Shown piece by piece: positions 16,429-25,608 of a stretch of 64,000 nt of DNA (its first letter is position 1; each line of letters begins with the position of its first letter). Origin of the DNA: Panacibacter ginsenosidivorans. Lineage in GTDB: Bacteria; Bacteroidota; Bacteroidia; Chitinophagales; Chitinophagaceae. Below the pieces are notes generated by a model. It had not been told where the DNA came from, made no database searches, and saw nothing but the letters and a program-made list of their open reading frames with translations. The position numbers and the translations under genes were made by a program. Location: NCBI RefSeq assembly GCF_007971225.1, contig NZ_CP042435.1:4157501-4221500 (forward strand), written 5' to 3'.

Positions 16429-18579
16429 ATGAAGACTTTCTTTTTATATATTTTTCTGTTTGCCGGCCTTGTTACAAATGCACAGGTGAATACAGCATTT
16501 GATAAAATTAATTTTCCTGATCAGAAAGATGCATTCAAAGAAGCGAAACATAATTATGAAGAAGGTAAAGAAATATTTCAAACCGGCTTTAAAATGTTTC
16601 TTGCAGAACGTGATTTCTTTTTGAGCACACACGATTATATGCCGGTTAGTCATAATGATTATCATCATGCAGGAGAGATAGCTTTTAAGGAAGCTTTGAA
16701 ATTACTGGAGCCTGCTAATAAATTCAATCCAAACAATGCTGATCTCAATTGGATGATCGCGTTCTCTAAGTTTCATATTAACAGTGCAAGTGATGAATCG
16801 CTTCAATATTTTGAGAAAGCATACAAACTTGACCCGAATGTGTTTCCTGATCTTACTTATTTCGCCGGCTGGGCCTATCATTTGCAGGCTAAATGGGATA
16901 ATGCGATAAAGTATTACAACTTATACCTTGCTTATTTAAAAACACAATCAAAAGCGCCTGCCCATAAATTAGAAGATGTAAATAAAAAAATAAGTGAGTG
17001 CGAAAATGGTAAAGTATTAATGGCAAAACCACAACGTGTGTTTGTAGAGAATTTAGGAGCCGGTGTTAACTCTTCTTCCCCGGACTATAGTGCTTTTATT
17101 ACGGCAGATGAATCTGAACTCTTCTTTACTTCCCGCCGAGATAATTCTACCGGTAAAAAAATTGATCCGGGATCCGGTAGTTACTTTGAAGACCTGTATG
17201 TGAGTCATAAAGATCACGGTGCATGGGGTACAGCTCAAAATCTTGGTCAGCCAATCAATTCAGAAGGTCATGATGCAACGGCTGGCTTGTCCAACGATGG
17301 CAACACACTCTATATTTACCAGGATAATAAAAGTGATGGAGGTGATCTTTATGAGAGCCAGTTGAAAGGCACTGCCTGGCAAAAGCCGGAGCACATGAAT
17401 AAATACGTTAACACAAAATTTCATGAATCAACCATATCAGAATCTTTTGATGATAAGCTGATCTATTTTGTAAGCGATAAAGAAAATGGTCTTGGCGACA
17501 GGGATATTTATTTCTGTAAAAAAGATGGAAAAGGAAACTGGACAGGCACTACTAATATAGGTCCAACTATCAACACAAAATATGCAGAAGAAGGCGTGTT
17601 CCTGCATCCCGATGGTGTTACCATGTATTTCAGCAGCCAGGGACACGGCACTATGGGTGGGTATGATATTTTTAAATCCAATTTGGTAGATGGAAAATGG
17701 AGCGAGCCTGTAAACCTTGGCTGGCCAATCAATGGTCCTGATGATGATGTATTCTTTGTAGTATCAGGCAATGGCCGCAGGGGTTATTATTCATCGGCAA
17801 GAGAAGGTGGCTATGGTGATAAGGATATTTATGCTATTACATTTCTTGGTGAAGAAAAACCTTTTCTTTTAAGTAATGAAGATAATTTGATTGCCAGCGT
17901 TACTGCACCTGTTAAGACGATACAACCTGCACCACCAGTTGAAATAAAGACACCATCACTTACCATTCTTAAAGGAACTATTACAGACGCTGTAACACAG
18001 GAACCATTAGAAGCAACCATTGAATTAATTGACAATACCAAAAATGAACTCATTGCCACATTTAAATCAAACAGTGCTACAGGCAAGTATTTGGTTACAA
18101 TACCCGATGGCAGGAATTATGGAATTGCTGTAACACGTGATCCTTATTTGTTCCATTCGGAGAATTTTGACATACCACCAACGAATGGTTACCAGGAAGT
18201 GATCAAAGATGTGCAACTCAAGAAAGTGGTAGTGGGCACTAAGATCATTTTGAAAAATATCTTCTTTGATTTTGATAAATCAACTTTACGCCCTGAGTCT
18301 GTAAATGAACTGGAGCGTCTCATTAAATTCCTCAACAACGAACCAACAGTAAAAATTGAAATTGGCGGACATACAGACTGGAAAGGTTCTGATGAGTACA
18401 ACATTAAGCTCTCCCAATCACGCTGCGAAAGTGTAGTGAAGTATTTGATAGATCATGGCATTGCCAAAGAAAGGTTGACAGCACATGGCTATGGTGAAAA
18501 AGTGCCGATAGATACCAACGAAACGGACGAAGGCAGGCAAATGAACAGGAGAACAGAGTTTGAAATTTTGAGTAAATAA
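16429..18579 (+). CDS. TPR / PD40 propeller / OmpA-domain outer-membrane-associated protein
   Basis: 716 aa from ATG 16429, which opens a signal peptide (MKTFFLYIFLFAGLVTNAQ). Order: TPR-like helices (about 60-190), PD40/WD40-type beta-propeller (about 200-490, repeated LFFTSRRD, LIYFVSDKENGLGDRDIYF, MYFSSQGHGTMGGYDIF), a carboxypeptidase-regulatory-like beta-sandwich (about 520-590), and a C-terminal OmpA peptidoglycan-binding domain from about 605 (FFDFDKSTL, GGHTDWKGSDEYN, LSQSRCESV). The same order occurs in PorE of the type IX secretion system, but PorE is a lipoprotein and this one has no lipobox Cys. The family has many paralogues, so T9SS membership is only possible. Confidence 0.88.
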   Translation: MKTFFLYIFLFAGLVTNAQVNTAFDKINFPDQKDAFKEAKHNYEEGKEIFQTGFKMFLAERDFFLSTHDYMPVSHNDYHHAGEIAFKEALKLLEPANKFNPNNADLNWMIAFSKFHINSASDESLQYFEKAYKLDPNVFPDLTYFAGWAYHLQAKWDNAIKYYNLYLAYLKTQSKAPAHKLEDVNKKISECENGKVLMAKPQRVFVENLGAGVNSSSPDYSAFITADESELFFTSRRDNSTGKKIDPGSGSYFEDLYVSHKDHGAWGTAQNLGQPINSEGHDATAGLSNDGNTLYIYQDNKSDGGDLYESQLKGTAWQKPEHMNKYVNTKFHESTISESFDDKLIYFVSDKENGLGDRDIYFCKKDGKGNWTGTTNIGPTINTKYAEEGVFLHPDGVTMYFSSQGHGTMGGYDIFKSNLVDGKWSEPVNLGWPINGPDDDVFFVVSGNGRRGYYSSAREGGYGDKDIYAITFLGEEKPFLLSNEDNLIASVTAPVKTIQPAPPVEIKTPSLTILKGTITDAVTQEPLEATIELIDNTKNELIATFKSNSATGKYLVTIPDGRNYGIAVTRDPYLFHSENFDIPPTNGYQEVIKDVQLKKVVVGTKIILKNIFFDFDKSTLRPESVNELERLIKFLNNEPTVKIEIGGHTDWKGSDEYNIKLSQSRCESVVKYLIDHGIAKERLTAHGYGEKVPIDTNETDEGRQMNRRTEFEILSK

Positions 18580-18613
18580 ACTTTGTATACTTTTTACTCT
18601 ACTAACCCAATAA

Positions 18614-18642
18614 AAGTCCCGCTGAAGAGGTGGGATTTTTAT
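18614..18642 (+). terminator. rho-independent terminator after the OmpA-domain gene
   Basis: Stem TCCCGC/GTGGGA with loop tgaagag, followed by TTTTTATT. It lies 35 bp after the stop and before the GYGTC unit. Confidence 0.75.
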
Positions 18643-18649
18643 TGAATTT

Positions 18650-18807
18650 ATTTATGAGCCATGCTTAAGTATTTTATGGCATCGGTTGTTGCGTCGCACA
18701 CTTGTACTGCAACAAGAAATGCATCAATGGAGGAATATTAATCAAAAGTTGAAGAGTGCGACGCAACCAAAGCTTAATTTTTATTCTTCAGCTAAGTACA
18801 CAAAATA
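18650..18807. repeat. GYGTC repeat, close pair (A/A)
   Basis: Left inner block 18689-18707 with alpha box TATGGCATCGGTTG. Right arm 18748-18767 (GTTGAAGAGTGCGACGCAAC), then CAAAGCTTAA (beta). Outer ends TTTATGAGCCATGC and GCTAAGTACACAAAA. It is bracketed by two terminators between convergent genes. Confidence 0.9.
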
Positions 18808-18838
18808 AAAATCCCGCTTCATCAGCGGGATTTTTATT
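18806..18838. terminator. bidirectional terminator between the OmpA-domain gene and rocD
   Basis: Stem ATCCCGCT/AGCGGGAT with a 4-5 nt loop, A-run before and T-run after, so it can stop transcripts from both sides. It abuts the rocD stop codon. Confidence 0.85.
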
Positions 18839-20073
18839 TATTCCAAAATCTTCAGCGACTTATCAATGATACCTACACATTCCAGTATCTGCTCTTTTGT
18901 AATGAGCAGTGGTGGTGCAAAACGGATCTTATCGCCATGTGTAGGTTTGGCAAGCAAATCATTTTCTTTTAACTCGAGGCAAAGATCCCACGCAGCTTCG
19001 GGATTGCTGTGTGAAACAACAATTGCATTCAACAAACCCTTACCACGAATGGTAGTAATAAATGGTGAGTTGAGTTTTTGTAATTCACTGCGGAAGAGTT
19101 CACCCATAGCAGCGGCGTTCTCTGTCATGTGTTCCTCTTTCAATACTTTTAAAGATTCGATTGCTACAGCACAGGCCAATGGATTGCCACCATAAGTAGA
19201 ACCATGTTCACCGGCTTTTAGGTTCAGCATAATATTATCATTGGCCAACACTGCGGACACAGGCATCGTGCCGCCACTCAATGCTTTGCCAAGGATCAAT
19301 ATATCCGCTTTTACATTTTCATGATCGCAGGCCAGCATTTTACCGGTACGTGCAAGACCTGTTTGTATCTCATCCGCCAGCATCAGCACATTGTATTCTG
19401 TGCAGAGGTCACGGATGCCTTTTATATAGCCATCAGAAGGAACTTTTACACCAGCTTCGCCTTGTATAGGTTCAAAAAGAAATGCAGCTACATTCTTGTC
19501 CTGGAATGCTTTTTCCAAAGCGGCGAGATCATCATAAGCAATGATCTCAAAGCCGGGCATTAAAGGACCAAATCTTGTGTAAGCAGAAGGATCACTGCTG
19601 AAAGAAATAACGGAACTTGTGCGGCCATGAAAGTTCTGTGCGCACACAATGATCTTCGCTTTATTATCCTCAATACCTTTTACCACGTAGCCCCAACGGC
19701 GTGCAAGTTTGATGGCTGTTTCTACTGCTTCAACACCGGTATTCATCGGCAACACTTTATCAAAACCAAAATAACTGGTGATGAATTGTGCATACTCGCC
19801 AAACAAATTGTTGTGAAATGCTCTTGAACAGAGGGTAAGTTTTTGTGACTGCTCAATTAATTTGTTAATAATGCGTGGATGACAATGTCCCTGGTTTACA
19901 GCAGAGTAACCGCTTAGAAAATCGTAATAACGTTTGCCGTCAACATCCCACACAAAAACACCGGAACCTTTTTCTAAAACAACAGGAATGGGATGATAAT
20001 TGTGCGCACTGTAATCTTCTTCCAAATGCAGGAAATGCGCAGAGCGCTCTGATAATGATGTATGCGTAAGCAT
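18838..20073 (-). CDS. rocD: ornithine aminotransferase
   Basis: 411 aa class III PLP aminotransferase converting ornithine and 2-oxoglutarate to glutamate-5-semialdehyde and glutamate. The N-terminal [24 protein letters not shown] and [17 protein letters not shown] are typical of RocD. PLP-binding elements are [28 protein letters not shown] and LGKALSGG with the Schiff-base lysine K263. [13 protein letters not shown] completes the active site. Length is normal. Its start is 160 bp downstream of folP on the same strand. Confidence 0.96.
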   Translation of the reverse strand: MLTHTSLSERSAHFLHLEEDYSAHNYHPIPVVLEKGSGVFVWDVDGKRYYDFLSGYSAVNQGHCHPRIINKLIEQSQKLTLCSRAFHNNLFGEYAQFITSYFGFDKVLPMNTGVEAVETAIKLARRWGYVVKGIEDNKAKIIVCAQNFHGRTSSVISFSSDPSAYTRFGPLMPGFEIIAYDDLAALEKAFQDKNVAAFLFEPIQGEAGVKVPSDGYIKGIRDLCTEYNVLMLADEIQTGLARTGKMLACDHENVKADILILGKALSGGTMPVSAVLANDNIMLNLKAGEHGSTYGGNPLACAVAIESLKVLKEEHMTENAAAMGELFRSELQKLNSPFITTIRGKGLLNAIVVSHSNPEAAWDLCLELKENDLLAKPTHGDKIRFAPPLLITKEQILECVGIIDKSLKILE

Positions 20074-20232
20074 AACCGTAATATTTTAAATGTTGATTGA
20101 ATGAATTACAAATAAGAAATCAGGCAACAGGAATTGTCGCCTTAACTGGATTTATACAGTTCGGTGATTGAGGAAATCTAAATTTAAACTAAGAAAATGC
20201 ATGTTTTGTAATTCGGGTGCAAACATAAGGTT

Positions 20233-21060
20233 TTAATGCCAATAAGCATTCAGTAATTTAATGGTTTCCATGGCTTCTTTTACATCGTGTACCCGCAGTA
20301 TGGTAGCACCGTTTAATAAACCAATTGTATTTAAAACCGTGGTGCCATTTAATGCTTCTTCGGCAGTAATGCCCAATGTTTTGTAAATAGTCCCCTTTCT
20401 TGAAAGGCCCAACAGGATTGGCTTTTCTAGCATTTTAAATGCAGATAAATTACGCAACAGCTCAAAATTATGCGCAATGGTTTTACTGAAACCAAAACCG
20501 GGATCCACGATCACGTCAGTAATGCCGGCCAGCTTGCAGGCTTCTGTTCTTTCAATAAAATATTCGAGCATTTCTTTGGTAATGTTTTCATATTGAGCCT
20601 GCGCCTGCATGTTCTGCGGGTTGCCTTTCATATGCATACAAACAAACGGTGTTTTGAGCGCAGCAACTGTTGATAGCATTTGTTCATCCATCAATCCGCC
20701 GCTGATATCATTAATGATATCAGCGCCTGCTTCCACTGCTTCTTTTGCAACAGATGCATAGTAGGTATCAACAGAAGTAATTGTTTTGGGGAAAGCTTTA
20801 TGAATGGCTGCAATTATTGGTAGCACACGGTGTAATTCTTCTGCAGCATTTATCTTTTCGCTGCCGGGTCTTGTGCTTTGTCCGCCGATATCTAAAATGG
20901 TTGCGCCTTCCCTTATCATCTTTTCGGCCTGTTCCAGAGCTACATCAATTGTTTGCTGCCTGCTGCCAGTGAAGAATGAATCAGGCGTGGCATTGATAAT
21001 GCCCATTACAATGGGTTGGTTAATTGTTAGTAATCTTCCACGGCAGTTAAGTGTAAACAT
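20233..21060 (-). CDS. folP: dihydropteroate synthase
   Basis: 275 aa TIM-barrel enzyme that joins 4-aminobenzoate to dihydropterin pyrophosphate in folate synthesis. Signatures: VMGIINATPDSFFTGSR, ATILDIGGQSTRPG, SVDTYYASVAKEAVEAGADIINDISGG, PFVCMHMKGNPQNMQ, VIVDPGFGFSKT, PILLGLSRKG and the C-terminal LRVHDVKE. Length is normal. The ATG at 21060 lies 135 bp from the divergent DUF1599 gene. Confidence 0.96.
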   Translation of the reverse strand: MFTLNCRGRLLTINQPIVMGIINATPDSFFTGSRQQTIDVALEQAEKMIREGATILDIGGQSTRPGSEKINAAEELHRVLPIIAAIHKAFPKTITSVDTYYASVAKEAVEAGADIINDISGGLMDEQMLSTVAALKTPFVCMHMKGNPQNMQAQAQYENITKEMLEYFIERTEACKLAGITDVIVDPGFGFSKTIAHNFELLRNLSAFKMLEKPILLGLSRKGTIYKTLGITAEEALNGTTVLNTIGLLNGATILRVHDVKEAMETIKLLNAYWH

Positions 21061-21126
21061 TGTTGGCTTTCCTTTATTTTTGAACGTAATAACCTGTTGT
21101 TCTCAAAGCTGCGTAAAGATAAGAAT

Positions 21127-21190
21127 GTACAAGAGTGCGACGCAACAGAAGCCGAAGAGAATAATAAAAGTTGGGTACAAAAATTTAAAA
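21127..21190. repeat. GYGTC repeat, solo right arm (type A/beta)
   Basis: GTACAAGAGTGCGACGCAAC at 21127-21146, then AGAAGCCGAAG; outer end TTGGGTACAAAAA at 21171-21183. The left partner is missing or worn down; CCTGTTGTTCTC at 21093-21104 may be its remnant. An upstream extension of the DUF1599 frame reads through this arm, which is why the ATG at 21196 is preferred. Confidence 0.85.
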
Positions 21191-21195
21191 AACAA

Positions 21196-21741
21196 ATGAG
21201 CAATACGAATACACAATTTGATGAGGTTGTAAAAAGTTGTAAAGATATTTTTATAAAAAAGACGAAAGATTATGGTACATCGTGGCGTGTGTTGCGCACT
21301 ATTAGTGTGGTTGACCAGATCTTTATTAAAGCATTGCGTATACGTACGATACAGGAAAAGCAGGAGCAAAAAGTTGGCGATGATATTGCCAGTGAATTCA
21401 AAGGCATTATTAATTATGCAGTGATAGGCATGATACAATTGCAATTGGGTAAACCTGCTGTGGAAGATGTAAATGCAGAGCAGGCAAGCGTTTGGTATGA
21501 TGAGCAGGTTGCTGTTGCAAAAAAGACAATGCAGGATAAGAATCATGATTACGGTGAAGCATGGCGCGAAATGAGCCAGGAAAGTTTTGCTGATCTTATT
21601 TTGGTGAAGCTGTTGCGCATAAAACAAATTCTGCAAAACGACGGACAGACATTGATAAGCGAAGGCATTGATGCAAATTATATTGACATACTTAACTATG
21701 CTGTGTTTGCGTTAATTTTAATTGCAGAGGGGATGCATTGA
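21196..21741 (+). CDS. DUF1599 protein (two tandem domains)
   Basis: 181 aa cytosolic protein. The DUF1599 pattern occurs twice: KKTKDYGTSWRVLRTISVVDQIFIKALRIRTIQ near 20-52 and KNHDYGEAWREMSQESFADLILVKLLRIKQIL near 110-145, each followed by a helix INYAV or LNYAVFAL. The family is linked by its alternative name to nucleotide modification, but no activity is established for the stand-alone form. ATG 21196 gives the normal N-terminus; an upstream TTG reading would encode repeat sequence. Confidence 0.85.
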   Translation: MSNTNTQFDEVVKSCKDIFIKKTKDYGTSWRVLRTISVVDQIFIKALRIRTIQEKQEQKVGDDIASEFKGIINYAVIGMIQLQLGKPAVEDVNAEQASVWYDEQVAVAKKTMQDKNHDYGEAWREMSQESFADLILVKLLRIKQILQNDGQTLISEGIDANYIDILNYAVFALILIAEGMH

Positions 21742-21790
21742 GCAAGCTTTAAGTCTTTGTGGCATCGCCGCTTGTGTCACTCACTTGTAC
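21740..21790. repeat. GYGTC repeat, solo left arm (type B/alpha)
   Basis: Inner block 21772-21790 preceded by GTGGCATCGCCGC; outer end TGAGCAAGC overlaps the DUF1599 stop codon. No right arm follows before the next gene. Confidence 0.85.
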
Positions 21791-21859
21791 ATTCAGAACT
21801 TTATTCATCATAAGAAATACCTGCATAAGCATTAATAAACTTTTAAACTTCTTCACGGG

Positions 21860-22990
21860 ATGAAAAAATTATTGATCGTTATACGCTGGATCGTTGGCCT
21901 GCTGTTTATCTTTTCAGGATTGGTAAAAGCAAATGATCCGCTGGGTTTGAGTTACAAGATGCAGGAGTTTTTTGAAGTGTGGGGGTTAAGCAGCCTGAAT
22001 GATTATACACTGGCGCTTTCATTGGTAATGAACATCTTTGAAGTGCTGGCCGGTGTAGCGATTATTATTGGCTGGCGTATGAAACTGTTTACCTGGTTAA
22101 TATTGTTGCTGATCATTTTCTTTACATTCTTAACAGGCTATGCTGCATTATCCGGTAAAATAAAAACATGTGGCTGCTTTGGGGATTGCCTTCCGCTAAC
22201 ACCTACGACTTCCTTTATAAAAGATCTCATACTACTGTTATTAATATTGATACTTTTTGTAAACAGACGAAAGGTAGATTCTGCATTGTCTGCGCCAAGA
22301 GCAATACTGCTATTGGGTTTGTGTATTATTGCTGTAGCGTTTTTTCAGAATTATGTAATGACTTATTTGCCGGTAAAAGATTGTCTTCCTTTTAAAAAAG
22401 GCGCCAACATTGTTGAGAACATGAAAGTGTTGCCCGGCCATGGCGATATTTTTAAACTAACTTTTAAATACAAAAAGAACGGTAAGGAAATGGAATTTGC
22501 TGCAGATAGCCTGCCGGCTGATCTTGATTCAACCTATGAGTTTGTTGACCGTTATCAAAAGCTGGTTAAAAAAGGTAATGAACCTCAAATTGTTGATTTT
22601 GCTTTGCAGGATTTAAATGGAAATGATACAACTATCTCTATACTTAACCAGGGAAATTATTATGTAATGGTCTTTGTAAATGATTTTACTGATTATGGAA
22701 GTTGGCACAATAAGGATTTTGATACACTGGTAAATGTTCTTGCAGCTAAACGTTTGCCATTGTTTGTTGTAACCTCTCAAAAAGAAGAAGCGGAAAAATT
22801 ATTCAGCGGCAAGGAAAACATTACCGTACTTATTTGCGATGGAACGGTAATAAAAACAGCAGCAAGGGTAAATCCTACTTATTTTATTATGCAGATGGCA
22901 AACATAAAAGGAAAGTATAGTTATGCAGATATGGATGAAGTGATAAAGATGGCAAAAGATGCTCCACTAAACACTAGGCCTGCTGATTAA
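21860..22990 (+). CDS. BT_3928-type membrane protein (DoxX-like plus thioredoxin-like part)
   Basis: 376 aa. Residues 1-165 have four to five membrane helices of the DoxX type, opening with RWIVGLLFIFSGLVKANDPLGLSYKMQEFFEVW, a highly conserved Bacteroidota segment. A Cys-rich loop TCGCFGDCLPLTPTTSF follows the third helix. Residues about 220-376 are soluble and resemble a degenerate thioredoxin fold (FALQDLNGNDTTI, NPTYFIMQMANIKGK). The likely location is the inner membrane with the soluble part outside; a redox role is plausible but not shown. The permease gene follows after 23 bp. Confidence 0.85.
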   Translation: MKKLLIVIRWIVGLLFIFSGLVKANDPLGLSYKMQEFFEVWGLSSLNDYTLALSLVMNIFEVLAGVAIIIGWRMKLFTWLILLLIIFFTFLTGYAALSGKIKTCGCFGDCLPLTPTTSFIKDLILLLLILILFVNRRKVDSALSAPRAILLLGLCIIAVAFFQNYVMTYLPVKDCLPFKKGANIVENMKVLPGHGDIFKLTFKYKKNGKEMEFAADSLPADLDSTYEFVDRYQKLVKKGNEPQIVDFALQDLNGNDTTISILNQGNYYVMVFVNDFTDYGSWHNKDFDTLVNVLAAKRLPLFVVTSQKEEAEKLFSGKENITVLICDGTVIKTAARVNPTYFIMQMANIKGKYSYADMDEVIKMAKDAPLNTRPAD

Positions 22991-23013
22991 TACATAAATG
23001 ACAATACAAATTA

Positions 23014-24060
23014 ATGCTTCGTTTTATTACAAGGAAATTAGTCTATGGTATGCTTGTTTTATTAGGGGTAGTAATTCTTGTGTTCTTTCTATTCCAGGGT
23101 TTTGGAGATCCTGCAAGATTGGTGATTGGTCAAACAGGTGATAGTGCAACCATTAACAACATTCGTAAAGAATTGGCACTTGATCAGCCAAAATGGAAAC
23201 AATTTGTTTTATACCTCAACGATATTTCCCCCATTAGTGTTTATTCAAAAGAAGATATTGCCACCCGTGAATTAAAAGGAATTTTTATCGGGACCGATAC
23301 AAAGCTTGCTATTAAATTTCCTTATCTCAGGCGTTCTTACCAAACACGTAAAGAAGTTTCATCTATACTAATGGAAGCGTTGCCGGGAACATTAGTGCTT
23401 GCCTTTACAGCAATGTTCATTGCGACTGTATTAGGTATTCTGTTGGGAGTGCTTGCCGCCGTAAAACAAAATACGTGGATGGATACTTCTGCCGTTTTTG
23501 CCAGTGTGCTCGGCATTTCTGCACCATCTTTTTTTATGGGTATCATACTTGCCTACTTATTTGGATTTATGCTAAGTGACTATACTGGTTTGCACATGAC
23601 GGGCAGTTTATATGAGTATGATGTTTTTGAAGGAAAACAATTACAGTTACAAAATCTTATACTGCCTGCAATAACATTGGGTATTCGTCCACTGGCCATC
23701 ATTACACAACTTACACGCAGTGCCATGCTTGATGTGCTGAGTATGGATTATATACGCACTGCTTATGCAAAAGGTTTAAGCAGGAAAGCCGTTGTATTTA
23801 AACATGCATTACGCAATGCATTAAATCCTGTTGTAACAGCCATTACAGGCTGGTTTGCAGAATTGCTTGCCGGTGCTTTTTTTGTAGAATATATTTTCGG
23901 TTGGAAAGGTATTGGAAAAGTAACCGTTGATGCTTTGGAGAAGTTAGATTTCCCGGTTGTAATGGGAAGTGTATTATTAACCGCAACATTTTTTATAATG
24001 GTGAATATACTCGCAGATATTCTTTACGGTGTCATAGACCCAAGAGTGCGGCTTCACTGA
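23014..24060 (+). CDS. OppB/DppB-type ABC transporter permease, orphan
   Basis: 348 aa integral membrane subunit of a peptide/nickel-type ABC importer. The N-terminus MLRFITRKLVYGMLVLLGVVILVFFL and the extended loop (LALDQPKWKQFVLYLNDI) fit the OppB_TM_N part. The binding-protein-dependent transport core covers about 115-345, with the EAA-like loop YIRTAYAKGLSRKAVVFKHALRNALNPVV. Residues 70-110 form an insertion longer than in typical OppB. The second permease (OppC), ATPases and binding protein are not next to it. Confidence 0.9.
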   Translation: MLRFITRKLVYGMLVLLGVVILVFFLFQGFGDPARLVIGQTGDSATINNIRKELALDQPKWKQFVLYLNDISPISVYSKEDIATRELKGIFIGTDTKLAIKFPYLRRSYQTRKEVSSILMEALPGTLVLAFTAMFIATVLGILLGVLAAVKQNTWMDTSAVFASVLGISAPSFFMGIILAYLFGFMLSDYTGLHMTGSLYEYDVFEGKQLQLQNLILPAITLGIRPLAIITQLTRSAMLDVLSMDYIRTAYAKGLSRKAVVFKHALRNALNPVVTAITGWFAELLAGAFFVEYIFGWKGIGKVTVDALEKLDFPVVMGSVLLTATFFIMVNILADILYGVIDPRVRLH

Positions 24061-24114
24061 TAAGACGCAAATGCATCGCTGACCAAAATCATAAATTAGT
24101 GCCGGATTAATTAA

Positions 24115-24122
24115 TATTTTTG
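24115..24122 (+). promoter_or_regulatory. candidate -7 box of the CBS-domain gene
   Basis: TATTTTTG, 38 bp before the ATG at 24160. No good TTTG stands at the expected -33 distance, so the match is weak. Confidence 0.3.
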
Positions 24123-24159
24123 AACGGTTATTGATTACATCATTTATAAACCAACTTCC

Positions 24160-24609
24160 ATGCGCACTGTAAGTGAAATATTGAAAACAAAAGGCCCGCA
24201 ATTCAATTATATTGCTCCAACCAGAACTGTGCTCGAAGCGGTTAGTTTAATGAAAGCAGAGAATATCAGCTATCTTATTGTAAGAGAGAATGGAAATTAT
24301 TTGGGTATTATTTGCGAAAGAGATTACACGCATAAAGTTATATTGCTTAATAAACATTCAGATACAACACTTGTAAAAGAGATCATGAGTACAGACCTTC
24401 CGGTAGTTGGTTTAAGTGATACCACAGAGGAATGTATGATGCTTATGAATTCTTCCAAAAGCCGCTATTTGCCTGTATTTGAGGGTTTTGAATTCAAAGG
24501 TGTAATTACTATTCACGACCTGATGCGTGAAGCAATTGCTGCAAGCGAAAAGCCGGGCGCAGTTCCTACAGAACATCATGAAAAACTGATGAGAGATTAC
24601 TGGATATAG
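24160..24609 (+). CDS. CBS-domain pair protein
   Basis: 149 aa made of two CBS motifs (about 10-65 and 75-130). Such pairs bind adenosyl nucleotides and act as sensors. The first holds APTRTVLEAVSLMKAENISYLIVRENGNYLGIICERD, the second STDLPVVGLSDTTEECMMLMNSSKSRYLPVFEGFEFKGVITIHDLM. There is no fused effector domain and no membrane segment. It is convergent with the DUF721 gene with no base between the stops. Its regulated partner cannot be told from context. Confidence 0.88.
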   Translation: MRTVSEILKTKGPQFNYIAPTRTVLEAVSLMKAENISYLIVRENGNYLGIICERDYTHKVILLNKHSDTTLVKEIMSTDLPVVGLSDTTEECMMLMNSSKSRYLPVFEGFEFKGVITIHDLMREAIAASEKPGAVPTEHHEKLMRDYWI

Positions 24610-24891
24610 TTAGCGGATAACAACATTTCTTATGTAAGATTCACCCATTGCTTCATTGATGCGTTCAATGATTTTCTCTTTTTGGTAAAGCAACTCATTC
24701 TTAAGAGGGCCTACTGCAGTATTTATAAATAAGGTATGGTTGATGATCTCAATCTTATCTGTGTATTTGGCAATCGTTTTGCCCATCACTTCTTCCCACA
24801 CACTTTCAATCTGCACCGCACGAATGCCATTCTTGAGTTTGCTTTTCTCAATGAATTGTTTCAATGCATCACCAATTTGAAGTTGTGCCAT
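24610..24891 (-). CDS. DUF721 (DciA-like) protein
   Basis: 93 aa from ATG 24891 (MAQLQIGDALKQFIEK); the frame extends eight codons upstream without support. The DUF721 pattern is VWEEVMGKTIAKYTDKIEIINHTLFINTAVGPLKNELLYQKEKII. The family includes DciA, which helps load the replicative DnaB helicase in bacteria without DnaC; Bacteroidota members are short like this one and their role is inferred from the family. The gene abuts the convergent CBS gene and is followed on the other side by a repeat arm. Confidence 0.82.
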   Translation of the reverse strand: MAQLQIGDALKQFIEKSKLKNGIRAVQIESVWEEVMGKTIAKYTDKIEIINHTLFINTAVGPLKNELLYQKEKIIERINEAMGESYIRNVVIR

Positions 24892-24941
24892 ATTGTAAAT
24901 GTAAACACAAAGCAAAATCAGAATTACTTTTTTGTTTGCTA

Positions 24942-25000
24942 ATTTTTATGTACCCGGCTGCATATCGCTATTTAACTTTTGTTGCGTCGCACTCTTGTAC
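24942..25000. repeat. GYGTC repeat, left arm upstream of rimM (type A/beta)
   Basis: Outer end TTTTTATGTACCCGGC at 24943-24958, beta box TTAACTTTTG, inner block 24982-25000. Its facing partner is at 25552, so rimM lies inside the pair. Confidence 0.9.
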
Positions 25001-25012
25001 ATTGTAGCTTTG
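24982..25012 (+). promoter_or_regulatory. candidate rimM promoter using the repeat arm as -33 box
   Basis: TTG at 24982-24984, the first bases of the inner repeat block, 20 bp spacer, TAGCTTTG at 25005-25012, ATG at 25020. The transcript would be nearly leaderless. Confidence 0.4.
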
Positions 25013-25019
25013 CGCAGCA

Positions 25020-25541
25020 ATGGATAACAACTACATTAATATTGGTAAGATTGTAAGTGTACATGCATTAAATGGTGAAGTGATCATTAAACATGCGCTT
25101 GGCAAGAAAACAATTTTCAAAGAAGGAGATGTAATTTTTGTTGAACAGGTAAAAGGGGCTTACCTGCCACATTTTGTTACTTCATCAAAAGCCAAAACAG
25201 AGGAGGAAACGATTTTGCAATTTGATGATATAGATTCAAGAGAAAAAGCACTGAAGTTTATTAAGAAACAAGTTTGGCTTACCGAAGAAGATTTTGCGAA
25301 ATATGCTGCAAAGAATTCACCAATTGCATTAATTGGTTTTACACTCCTCAACGAAGGTGAAAAGCTTGGCATCATTGATGAAGTAATAGAGCAACCGCAC
25401 CAGGTTTTATTGACTATAAAGATCAATGGTAAAGAAGCGTTGATTCCATTGCATGAAGAAACACTTGATAATATTGATCGCAAAAAAAAGGAAGTGCATG
25501 TAACCCTTCCTGATGGTTTATTAGAAATTTATTTAGAGTAA
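25020..25541 (+). CDS. rimM: 16S rRNA processing protein RimM
   Basis: 173 aa ribosome maturation factor for the 30S head, binding ribosomal protein S19. The N-terminal RimM barrel opens with YINIGKIVSVHALNGEVIIKHA and includes LPHFVTSSKAK and FDDIDSREKALKFIKKQVWL. The C-terminal PRC-barrel holds IGFTLLNEGEKLGIIDEVIEQPHQVLLTIKINGKEALIPLHEE, then a final strand. Length is normal. It is enclosed by two facing GYGTC arms and separated from rpsP or trmD, its neighbours in many other bacteria. Confidence 0.94.
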   Translation: MDNNYINIGKIVSVHALNGEVIIKHALGKKTIFKEGDVIFVEQVKGAYLPHFVTSSKAKTEEETILQFDDIDSREKALKFIKKQVWLTEEDFAKYAAKNSPIALIGFTLLNEGEKLGIIDEVIEQPHQVLLTIKINGKEALIPLHEETLDNIDRKKKEVHVTLPDGLLEIYLE

Positions 25542-25551
25542 TATTACTGCA

Positions 25552-25608
25552 GTACAAGTGTGCGACGCAACAGTAGCTGAAGGTATTACTACTGTTGACT
25601 AAAAAAAA
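25552..25608. repeat. GYGTC repeat, right arm downstream of rimM (type A)
   Basis: GTACAAGTGTGCGACGCAAC at 25552-25571, then AGTAGCTGAAG; the outer end TACTGTTGACTAAAAAAAA recurs at the right end of the unit at 51958-52098. Confidence 0.88.

Noticed and set aside
21103-21636. Minus-strand open frame of 177 codons
   Set aside because: Antisense to the DUF1599 gene; no homology, composition of a shadow frame.
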